The notes under the pieces were generated by a model that was given only the letters and a program-made list of their open reading frames with translations, searched no databases and had not been told where the DNA came from. Source: an uncultured Mailhella sp. (GTDB taxonomy: Bacteria; Desulfobacterota; Desulfovibrionia; Desulfovibrionales; Desulfovibrionaceae). From it: DNA of 11,720 nucleotides. Shown here piece after piece: positions 1-5,840 of the stretch. The stretch's first letter is position 1. Each line of letters starts with the position of its first letter. The position numbers and the translations under genes are program-made. The DNA is taken from the NCBI GenBank assembly GCA_944324625.1, contig CALUWZ010000039.1, forward strand, positions 1 to 11,720, in the 5' to 3' direction.

Positions 1-134
1 CCTTTTCCCATGATACCTATCTGCTCTTTGTCAACAAAGGACTGTTTTATGCCTTTTTAAATATTCTGATGAACCTCTGCTTCGGAATTCTTTTGTTTAC
101 CGCAGGCTTTTTCGGAGTCAATCTGCTGTTATGA
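1..134 (+). CDS. crcB: CrcB/Fluc fluoride channel subunit 1 (3' end only)
   Basis: Only the last 43 codons are present; the first full codon is at base 3 and the TGA stop is at 132-134. The visible part begins FSHDTYLL, which matches the residues after the conserved TTFSTF break of transmembrane helix 3 in CrcB/Fluc channels. A hydrophobic final helix (about residues 15-43 of the fragment) follows. Fluc proteins are small four-helix inner-membrane channels that assemble as antiparallel dimers and let toxic cytoplasmic fluoride leave the cell. The stop overlaps the start of a second crcB gene by four bases (ATGA), so the two are translationally coupled and probably form a heterodimer. The family call rests on this short C-terminus plus the neighbour. 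Confidence 0.75.
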   Translation, partial: FSHDTYLLFVNKGLFYAFLNILMNLCFGILLFTAGFFGVNLLL

Positions 135-565
135 AAAACTGTACGCTTATCATTCTGTGCCTTTTTTTCGGGGCAAGCGCCGGCGCGCTGGTCCGCGCTG
201 AAATCGTATCCGCAGCAGGCCATACGGCCTTTCCTCTCGGAATTTTGCTCGCCAACATGCTGGGCTCGTTTTTGCTCGGATTTTATTACAGCAAAAAACG
301 GGAAAACTCCTTTATAACCATTTTTTTCGCAACCGCATGCCTCGGCTCGCTGACTACGTTTTCAACTTTTATCCACGACATTTTTCTGATAGCGCTTGGC
401 CGTGCCCTGCCCTATGTTCATGCTTCCGCCCCCCTGCAGGCCTATGTCACGCAGCATCCTTTTTCGGAACTTGACCTTTCCCATGCGCTTTTAAATCTCG
501 GCTTAAATATTGTCTTATGCCTTGTTTGCGTATATCTTGGCAAAAAACGGATTTTCTTCCTATGA
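131..565 (+). CDS. crcB: CrcB/Fluc fluoride channel subunit 2
   Basis: This 144-residue inner-membrane protein is predicted to export fluoride. Visible family marks, in order, are GASAGALVR in helix 1 (residues 14-22), ANMLGSFLLG in helix 2 (41-50, with the conserved Asn42), and GSLTTFSTF in helix 3 (72-80). The last contains the helix break and the two phenylalanines (F77, F80) of the 'Phe box'. A final hydrophobic helix spans about 117-137. The segment between helices 3 and 4 (about 90-116) is longer and more polar than usual, and the protein is somewhat longer than typical CrcB proteins of about 125 residues. Its ATG overlaps the stop of the preceding crcB and its TGA overlaps the ATG of the next gene, so it sits inside a coupled operon. 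Paired crcB genes are known to encode two-subunit channels; that this pair does is inference. Confidence 0.9.
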   Translation: MKNCTLIILCLFFGASAGALVRAEIVSAAGHTAFPLGILLANMLGSFLLGFYYSKKRENSFITIFFATACLGSLTTFSTFIHDIFLIALGRALPYVHASAPLQAYVTQHPFSELDLSHALLNLGLNIVLCLVCVYLGKKRIFFL

Positions 566-849
566 AAAACGAAAGCCCGAAAACATGGTACGTTTATCTT
601 GCCGAGTGTGCAGACAAAAGCCTGTACTGCGGAATTACCGACAACATCATCAGACGCTTCTGGCAGCATAACGGCATGAAAAAAGGCGGAGCAAAATACA
701 CTGCCGCCAGAAGACCCGTATCTCTGCTTTTTTTTGCGGAAACAACAAGCAAATCCCTTGCCCTGAAAGCAGAATACGCCGTCAAGCAATTGCCCAAAAC
801 CCGAAAACTTGCCTGCCTGCAGCAAATGCAGCAGAACAAAACAACGTAA
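562..849 (+). CDS. Small GIY-YIG domain protein (UPF0213/YhbQ-like)
   Basis: This 95-residue protein is essentially a single GIY-YIG nuclease fold. The core motif reads WYVYLAECADKSLYCGITDN near residues 9-28, so the two halves are 'VYL' and 'CGI'. A conserved Arg follows in IIRRFWQHN, then KGGAKYTAARRP (about 41-52), which is the signature of the YhbQ/UPF0213 group, and an E-Y-x-x-K-Q-L stretch near the end. Small stand-alone members are thought to act on DNA, but the substrate of this one is not known. I chose the ATG at 562 because it overlaps the crcB stop as ATGA and puts the GIY motif at the usual distance from the N-terminus. An upstream in-frame ATG at 517 would lie inside crcB. lpxK begins four bases after the stop. 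Confidence 0.88.
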   Translation: MKNESPKTWYVYLAECADKSLYCGITDNIIRRFWQHNGMKKGGAKYTAARRPVSLLFFAETTSKSLALKAEYAVKQLPKTRKLACLQQMQQNKTT

Positions 850-853
850 TATC

Positions 854-1939
854 ATGGCACAAAAACATACGGCACAAATCATTCTTTTTCCCCTTTTACT
901 GCCTTTGTCCTATATTTTCGGCCTGCTGGCCCGCCTGCGCCTGCTGCTTTACCGCCTGCGCATAAAAAAATCGCATAAAGCCAAAATCCCCTGCATCTGC
1001 GTGGGAAATATTTCATGGGGCGGAACAGGCAAAAGCCCCGTTATTGATTACCTTTTAAAATACCTGCACGGACACGGCATTTCTTCGGCCGTGCTCACAA
1101 GAGGATACGGCGCAAAACTGCCCGGCCTTCCCTTGGTGCTTGACAAAAACAGCAAATCAGATACGCTTAATCTTCCTGACGAACCCTGCATGCTTTTGCA
1201 AAAAAATCCCTTCGCCACAATTATCATTGATCCCAAGCGTGCAGAAGGCGCACAGTTTGCAGAAAAAAATCTTTCCCATATTCAGTCCCTGCTCATGGAC
1301 GACGGATTTCAGCACTTCGGGCTTGAACGTGATTTTAACTTTGTTCTGCTGGACAAAGACGATTTATCCCCTTTCAGCCTGCAGACATTCAGAACAAACA
1401 ATTGGAACACGCTGATCCCCGCAGGTTCATGGAGAGAACCCAAGTCAGCCTTAAACCGCGCCGACGCCTTTCTGCTCAAGTGCCCGAAAAATGAATGGGA
1501 AAAACTGCAGAATAATGCGGCGGCAAAACTCGTTCCCTTTGGCAAACCGCTTTTTGTCTTTGAAATTGTGCCTGAAAAACTTGTTCCGATTTTCCGTTCC
1601 GAAGCAAAACCCATTACCCGTTATACCCTTTTGGCAGGCATCGGCAATCCCGAACAGTTCCGCCGAAGCACGGAAAATTTTCTGGGCATGCCCTGTTCCG
1701 GCCGGATTTATCTGCCTGACCATGCCGACATGCAAAAAGCCCTGCCTCGGATCCTCAGCGCGGACATGCCCGTTGTCTGCACGGAAAAAGACGCCGTAAA
1801 ACTCAAAAACATTCCGGAACTGTCCGGCAGAGAACTGTATTATACGCAAACTTCCGTGCGTTTCCACAGCTGCGCCTTCAGCTCCCAAGAATTTAATTCA
1901 TGGCTTGATACAAACATTCTGACAAAATTCAACCGATAA
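854..1939 (+). CDS. lpxK: Tetraacyldisaccharide 4'-kinase LpxK
   Basis: LpxK phosphorylates the 4' position of the lipid A disaccharide precursor at the inner face of the inner membrane, giving lipid IVA, so the host makes lipopolysaccharide. The 361-residue protein has an N-terminal hydrophobic helix (about 9-26) with basic residues after it, the family P-loop VGNISWGGTGKSP (50-62, Lys60), LTRGYG (81-86), the DDGFQH signature (149-154, catalytic-region aspartates), PAGSWREP (189-196) and TEKDAVKL (310-317). Length is normal and no key motif is missing. The ATG at 854 is preferred over an in-frame ATG at 809, because 809 lies well inside the GIY-YIG gene. No good ribosome binding site is visible, so translation is probably coupled to the upstream genes. 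Confidence 0.95.
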   Translation: MAQKHTAQIILFPLLLPLSYIFGLLARLRLLLYRLRIKKSHKAKIPCICVGNISWGGTGKSPVIDYLLKYLHGHGISSAVLTRGYGAKLPGLPLVLDKNSKSDTLNLPDEPCMLLQKNPFATIIIDPKRAEGAQFAEKNLSHIQSLLMDDGFQHFGLERDFNFVLLDKDDLSPFSLQTFRTNNWNTLIPAGSWREPKSALNRADAFLLKCPKNEWEKLQNNAAAKLVPFGKPLFVFEIVPEKLVPIFRSEAKPITRYTLLAGIGNPEQFRRSTENFLGMPCSGRIYLPDHADMQKALPRILSADMPVVCTEKDAVKLKNIPELSGRELYYTQTSVRFHSCAFSSQEFNSWLDTNILTKFNR

Positions 1940-1957
1940 CAATATACAGAGAATAAA

Positions 1958-4267
1958 ATGAAAAAAATTTCCAAAAAGAAAAAAACCTATTTCGGCAAAG
2001 ATCCGGAAGAATATACAGAAAAAGACAGCACCAAAAAACAAAGCAAAAAAATGAACGGCAGCCCTGAGGAATTTTCCAAAGAAACCATATACGCCATTTT
2101 GGAAAATACGCCCCACCCCCTGCGGCTTGACGACATACTGCGGCGTGCTGACGTCACTCGGCGTTCCAAAAAAGAAGTGCTCAGTCTTTTGCATGAGCTC
2201 ACCGAACAGGGCAAAATCGTTCATCACAGGGGCGGTTCCTATTCCGTCAGCGCAAGCCTCGATCATGTAACCGGCACACTTGCCGTGCAGCGTTCGGGGG
2301 CAGGCTTTGTTTCCGTAAACAAAGAAGACCGGCCCGATATCAAAGAAGATATTTATATTCCCGAAATGTACATCGGCGACGCATGGAACGGCGATATTGT
2401 GGAAGTGGTGCTTATGCCCAAGCCAAGGCCCAATGCGCAGGGCATTTTAAAACGCCGTGAAGGCAAAGTGGTCAGCGTGCTTGAACGGACTCACAAAGTG
2501 CTTACCGTGCGGCTTGAAGAAGACGCAGCAAAACAGCAGCGCAAATATATTAAAGATATGGCGGAACACGGTTATATTGCCAGCCCTACGGACAGCCGCT
2601 TCAATTTTCTTGTGCTTGTGCCTCTGACCGCGGATTTTACGGACACATTGGCAGAAACGGAAAACGCCGTTCTGCGGGCAGGCGACCTTGTCCGCGTAAA
2701 AATCGGCGAACGTCTGCCCTCACGGCTTGACCGTCCCCTTTGGCTCGGCGTGCCGGAAAAATTCCTCGGCGGACAAAACCAAGTTTCCGTACAGGAAAGC
2801 ATTGTCAAAACAAGCAGCGGCATTCCCACGGAATTTCCCGACGACGTAATTGCAGAAGCGGAAAACATCGCACGGGCGGAAGGCTTTTTGCAGAGCGAAA
2901 AAGAACAGAAAAAACAGCGCATACCCCTTGAAAAAAACGATACGGATCTGCGCAGCCTGTGCCTTGTGACCATTGACGGCGCAGACTCAAGGGATTTTGA
3001 CGATGCGGTATGCGCAGAGAAAACAGACGAAGGCTATCTGCTCACCGTAGCCATTGCCGATGTTTCCCGTTACGTCACACCTTATTCCAAACTGGACAAA
3101 GAAGCAAAACTTCGCGGAAATTCCTATTATTTTCCCAATTCTGTGGAACCGATGCTCCCCGAAGCCCTGTCCAACGGCCTGTGCAGCCTGCGTCCCGATG
3201 AAGACCACAGAATCATGTTTGCCAGAATCCTTTTCAATAACAGGGGACAGGTAAAAAATACTGCTTTCGGACAAGGCGTAATGCGCTCCAAAGCAAGGCT
3301 TTCCTATGACGCCGTGCAGGAACTTTTTGATACGGGCAAAGCCGAAAACGATCCCTTTGCCCCTGCAGTCACCCCAGAAGTTGCAGACATGCTGCTTACG
3401 GCCAAAGAACTGGCGGAAATTTTAATACAAAAACGGCATAAGGCAGGCTCTCTGCATTTGGATATTCCCGAACAAAAATGCATTGTCAAAAACGACAAAG
3501 TCATAGGTCTCGGCGTGCGTCCGCATTTTTTCGCCCATGAACTCATCGAAGCATTCATGGTGGCTGCCAACGAAGCCGTGGCGGAATTTCTGCATAAAAA
3601 CAATGCACCCTGCCTTTTCCGCATTCACCCCGCACCTGCCCCGGAACGCCTGCATACATTGTCCGTGGTTTTCGGGCAAACGGCTTTGGCAGAAATTCTG
3701 CCTGCCGAAAGTCCCGATAAAATCGGCGAAAGCGCATGGCTTTCCCATATTCTGGACAATCTTGATCAGGCAAAACGGCAAAACGGAATCCATGCTTCCG
3801 AAGACTATGAAATCAGCCCGATAGCCAAAAACAGCTATCTGGCACACCGCATGATTTTGCGCTCCATGATGCAGGCACGCTACAGCCCGTATTTGGACAT
3901 ACATTTCGGCCTTGCCTCCCGCTGCTACTGCCACTTCACTTCACCCATACGCCGCTATGCGGACTTAATGGTGCACAGAAGCTTAAAAGCCCGGCTCGGC
4001 TATGCGGACGCCAACCATAAAATTTTCAGCCCCGAATACATGGAACAAACTGCAGACATCTGCAACGAACAGGAACGCACGGCCCAAAATGCCGAACGGG
4101 AAGTGTTCCGCCGTCTTTCCTGCCTCATGCTGGAAAAACAAATCGGCAGAACATTCAGCGCCGTTGTCAGCGGACTGAGCAATTTCGGGATCTTTGCGGA
4201 ACTTTCCGAAAATATGGCCGAAGGCATGATACGCATGGAAAAACTGGGCAATGACAACTTTGTCTAA
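1958..4267 (+). CDS. rnr: Ribonuclease R, interrupted by an in-frame stop in the S1 domain
   Basis: RNase R is a processive 3'-5' exoribonuclease that degrades structured RNA and takes part in rRNA and tmRNA quality control. The 769 residues before the stop show a basic N-terminus, a winged-helix segment (about 43-97), two cold-shock-type RNA-binding domains (about 103-153 and 165-262), and the RNB catalytic domain (about 330-680). The catalytic domain has the aspartate cluster D340, D346, D348, D349 in TIDGADSRDFDDAV and the late motif SPIRRYADLMVHR (662-674). The S1 domain starts at about 728 and is cut after 42 residues by TAA at 4265-4267. The same frame then continues with the rest of S1 and a basic tail. 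Family alignment suggests Tyr or Phe at the stop position, so one base change (TAT/TAC to TAA) would explain it. All catalytic residues remain; RNA grip and helicase-like activity are probably affected. The ribosome binding site upstream (AGAGAAT) is weak. Confidence 0.92.
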   Translation: MKKISKKKKTYFGKDPEEYTEKDSTKKQSKKMNGSPEEFSKETIYAILENTPHPLRLDDILRRADVTRRSKKEVLSLLHELTEQGKIVHHRGGSYSVSASLDHVTGTLAVQRSGAGFVSVNKEDRPDIKEDIYIPEMYIGDAWNGDIVEVVLMPKPRPNAQGILKRREGKVVSVLERTHKVLTVRLEEDAAKQQRKYIKDMAEHGYIASPTDSRFNFLVLVPLTADFTDTLAETENAVLRAGDLVRVKIGERLPSRLDRPLWLGVPEKFLGGQNQVSVQESIVKTSSGIPTEFPDDVIAEAENIARAEGFLQSEKEQKKQRIPLEKNDTDLRSLCLVTIDGADSRDFDDAVCAEKTDEGYLLTVAIADVSRYVTPYSKLDKEAKLRGNSYYFPNSVEPMLPEALSNGLCSLRPDEDHRIMFARILFNNRGQVKNTAFGQGVMRSKARLSYDAVQELFDTGKAENDPFAPAVTPEVADMLLTAKELAEILIQKRHKAGSLHLDIPEQKCIVKNDKVIGLGVRPHFFAHELIEAFMVAANEAVAEFLHKNNAPCLFRIHPAPAPERLHTLSVVFGQTALAEILPAESPDKIGESAWLSHILDNLDQAKRQNGIHASEDYEISPIAKNSYLAHRMILRSMMQARYSPYLDIHFGLASRCYCHFTSPIRRYADLMVHRSLKARLGYADANHKIFSPEYMEQTADICNEQERTAQNAEREVFRRLSCLMLEKQIGRTFSAVVSGLSNFGIFAELSENMAEGMIRMEKLGNDNFV

Positions 4268-4636
4268 GACGAAGACAGACAAATCCTCTACGGAGAACGC
4301 ACGGGTGCAGAATACCGCCTCGGCGACGAAGTAACCGTAAAGCTGGAATTTGTGGACATTACCCGTCTGGAAATTGATTTAAGCCTTGAAGGCGTCACCC
4401 CGAGAAGGGCTAAGGGCAAAAACAGGCTTTTTGCAAAAACTAAAGAATACCCCGATAAAAAACGAAGAACAGCAGAAAAAAGCAAAACCCCGAAATCCCA
4501 AAAACAGAACAGCAGAAAAAAAGACGGAAAAAAATCAAAATCCAAAGACAGCCGCAAAAAACAAAATAAAAAATTGCCCCATGCAGGCGAACCCCGCAAA
4601 CAAAAAAAGAACAGCAAAAAACTAAAAAAAATCTGA
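4268..4636 (+). pseudogene. rnr: Detached 3' end of rnr: rest of S1 domain and Lys-rich tail
   Basis: These 122 codons are in the same frame as rnr and end at a proper TGA. The first 42 or so encode the missing second half of the S1 barrel, with recognisable pieces LYGERTG, YRLGDEV and RLEIDLSLEG. These correspond to the same positions in complete RNase R proteins. The remaining 80 residues contain 27 Lys and 8 Arg with Ser, Asn and Gln, like the basic tails of other RNase R proteins that bind RNA and ribosomes. There is no obvious ribosome binding site or start codon for separate expression. Read through the stop, the full protein would span 892 codons. It could be a true nonsense mutation, a base-call error or rare readthrough; the sequence alone cannot decide. 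Confidence 0.85.
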
Positions 4637-4668
4637 AACAAAAAATAAAAAATTAGAAAAATAGCCCA

Positions 4669-4697
4669 AAAAAAGGGGAGCAACACTCCCCTTTTTT
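4669..4697. terminator. Bidirectional rho-independent terminator between rnr and the lipoprotein gene
   Basis: A perfect GGGGAG (4675-4680) / CTCCCC (4686-4691) stem with loop CAACA is flanked by an A-run on the left (4668-4674) and six T on the right (4692-4697). A and T runs extend the pairing. It lies between convergent genes and can terminate both. Confidence 0.9.
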
Positions 4698-4711
4698 ATG
4701 AAACAGCACAG

Positions 4712-5215
4712 CTATTGCTTATAAATTGCTCTTTTAATCTCCAAAATGATCTCTTCTGCAACTTCTGAAATTACAGATTTCCATGCACCTACAGTGAAAC
4801 CTCCCCCCATGGAAATGGTTCTCTGAACAGGAACATTTGCAATAACATTGCCATTTTTATCAACAATTTGACTTACAGTCTCTAACTCTGTTGCCCCCAT
4901 TCCGGGCATAAGCCATCTAGCAAAAGCATTACCTGGTTTATAATTAATAATTTGGGTCACAATTGAATAATCATTACCTTCCAACCCTTGTTTTGCTACG
5001 GCTTCTTGTAAAGCTTCCTTCAAACTTTTTTCCAAATCAATTTCAGGTTCATCTTCATTAGGCTGATAACCTGAACGGTCTTTCACCTCAGAAATCATAA
5101 ATCCTGAATTAGGAGCAAGCATAACATCAGGATTTTTTAATTCAAAACTTGATGTCTTGGTGCATGCCGTTCCAATCAATAGCGCAAAAGACAAAAACAA
5201 AATTTTTACCTTCAT
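4712..5215 (-). CDS. Small lipoprotein resembling DUF4410
   Basis: This 167-residue protein begins with a lipoprotein-type signal: MKVK, then a hydrophobic run FLSFALLIGT ending at A-C (Cys18), the likely lipidated cysteine. The mature part has an acidic segment (EDEPEIDLEKS) and then YKPGNAFARWLMPGMG. An alternating strand follows (ELETVSQIVDKNGNVIANVPV), then a glycine run SMGGGFTVG and a C-terminal helix. That layout fits the DUF4410 family of envelope lipoproteins, whose function is unknown; I recognised it by pattern only. The ATG at 5215 is preferred because GGAGAGG sits just before it; the longer frame needs a TTG start at 5239. The gene stands alone, convergent with rnr, and is visibly AT-richer than its neighbours (bases 4921-4980 hold 16 G/C by my count, against 35 at 3901-3960 in rnr), which may reflect transfer. 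Confidence 0.8.
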   Translation of the reverse strand: MKVKILFLSFALLIGTACTKTSSFELKNPDVMLAPNSGFMISEVKDRSGYQPNEDEPEIDLEKSLKEALQEAVAKQGLEGNDYSIVTQIINYKPGNAFARWLMPGMGATELETVSQIVDKNGNVIANVPVQRTISMGGGFTVGAWKSVISEVAEEIILEIKRAIYKQ

Positions 5216-5249
5216 AAACCTCTCCATAAATAATTTCAAATAGATAATA

Positions 5250-5278
5250 TTTATAAGTCAAACAAAATTTCTTTTCAA
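5250..5278 (-). promoter_or_regulatory. Candidate promoter of the lipoprotein gene
   Basis: On the - strand, TTGAAA (5278-5273) is followed after 17 bases by TATAAA (5255-5250), about 35 bases before the ATG at 5215. Both boxes are good sigma-70-type matches. Confidence 0.6.
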
Positions 5279-5331
5279 CTCTTTTTTAGTTTGTCTTTAT
5301 AAAAAAATTTTAAATTTTTTAAAAAAAACAT

Positions 5332-5360
5332 TTGACAAACATCCCTGTTTTACGTAAAAG
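5332..5360 (+). promoter_or_regulatory. tRNA-Glu promoter with A/T-rich upstream element
   Basis: TTGACA (5332-5337) and TAAAAG (5355-5360) are separated by exactly 17 bases, and the mature tRNA starts 17 bases after the -10 box. The -35 box is preceded by a dense A/T tract (about 5298-5331) that looks like an UP element. The stretch just upstream of the tRNA (CACGGCACAC) is G/C-rich, as is common for stable RNA promoters under stringent control; that regulation is inference. Confidence 0.75.
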
Positions 5361-5376
5361 ACTTTTCACGGCACAC

Positions 5377-5453
5377 GTCCTCATCGTCTAGCCGGCCCAG
5401 GACAGCGGCCTTTCACGCCGTCAACGGGGGTTCAAATCCCCCTGAGGACGCCA
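5377..5453 (+). tRNA. tRNA-Glu (anticodon UUC)
   Basis: The acceptor stem GTCCTCA (5377-5383) pairs perfectly with TGAGGAC (5443-5449). A G discriminator and an encoded CCA (5451-5453) follow. The anticodon arm is GCGGC-CTTTCAC-GCCGT, with TTC at positions 34-36, which reads GAA/GAG for glutamate. The T arm is GGGGG-TTCAAAT-CCCCC, and the D arm carries CTAGCCGGCCCAGGA. The overall sequence closely follows typical bacterial tRNA-Glu. It stands alone, with its own promoter and terminator, rather than in an rRNA operon. Confidence 0.97.
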
Positions 5454-5465
5454 AAAAATTTGAAG

Positions 5466-5495
5466 GACTTGGAAGAAATTCCAAGTCTTTTTTTT
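5466..5495 (+). terminator. Rho-independent terminator of tRNA-Glu
   Basis: A perfect 9-bp stem GACTTGGAA (5466-5474) / TTCCAAGTC (5479-5487) is capped by a GAAA tetraloop and followed by eight T. It begins 13 bases after the tRNA CCA end. Confidence 0.93.
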
Positions 5496-5764
5496 GTTTA
5501 TTTTCCCCGCACTGTCCCTCAGCTTTTTTTTCAAAAAAAAATTTCTCACAAAATCAAGTGTGCGGTCCTTACTTTAAAAGACAGCTGCACGCACCATTCA
5601 TTTTTAATTTTCTGCAATATTGTCATCCGATCATCCTGCATACGCACAAAATAATTTACCCGTCAAAATTTCAATAAATTATACGGCAGTATCCCGTGTT
5701 TTTGGTATCAATATCCGCGCTGCATAATTCTCAAAGGAAAATTTTAAAATTTTAAGCAAAAAAC

Positions 5765-5793
5765 TTGCAAACCAAATGTGACTATGTTACAAA
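5765..5793 (+). promoter_or_regulatory. Candidate promoter of the cytochrome c peroxidase gene
   Basis: TTGCAA (5765-5770), 17 bases and TACAAA (5788-5793) form a moderate sigma-70-like promoter, with an A/T-rich element twelve bases upstream. The -10 box is imperfect, as expected for an activator-dependent promoter, and an inverted repeat overlaps it. Confidence 0.45.
5777..5791. promoter_or_regulatory. CRP/FNR-family-like inverted repeat
   Basis: TGTGAC-TAT-GTTACA is an inverted repeat with one mismatch per arm. The TGTGA half resembles CRP/FNR/HcpR-type sites, but the spacing between halves (three bases between six-base arms) is not the classical TGTGA-N6-TCACA. It overlaps the candidate promoter, so it could be an operator; the binding protein is not known. 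Confidence 0.35.
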
Positions 5794-5804
5794 TATCACT
5801 ATCT

Positions 5805-5823
5805 GGTAATAATAACTATTATC
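5805..5823. promoter_or_regulatory. Fur/PerR-like box upstream of the peroxidase gene
   Basis: The 19 bases GGTAATAATAACTATTATC match the E. coli Fur consensus at 15 of 19 positions by my alignment. They contain a perfect ATAATA-AC-TATTAT inverted repeat. The site lies between the candidate promoter and the ribosome binding site, where a bound repressor would block transcription. Control of a peroxidase by a PerR (peroxide) or Fur (iron) repressor makes biological sense, but which protein binds is inference. Confidence 0.5.
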
Positions 5824-5840
5824 GGTAAATTGGAGGTTCT

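Larger units (their letters stand above)
5496..5840. other. Gene-free regulatory region before the peroxidase gene
   Basis: No credible gene lies in these 345 bases; the short frame at 5460-5654 overlaps the tRNA terminator and has no recognisable content. The part nearest the peroxidase gene carries an A/T element (AAAATTTT twice, 5738-5753), a candidate promoter, and two operator-like repeats, each listed separately. In 5496-5737 I see only A/T runs and a weak 5-bp pairing (GTGCG near 5560 with CGCAC near 5590), and no clear signal. Confidence 0.6.

Noticed and set aside
4352..4636. Separate small basic protein starting at GTG 4352
   Set aside because: It is the same frame as rnr and continues its S1 domain. 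No ribosome binding site supports an independent start.
5523..5545. T-run followed by A-run that could look like a terminator
   Set aside because: There is no G/C stem core and no gene directly upstream; the tRNA terminator already lies at 5466-5495.
5460..5654. 64-codon + frame after tRNA-Glu
   Set aside because: It begins inside the tRNA terminator region, has no ribosome binding site and has a low-complexity product.
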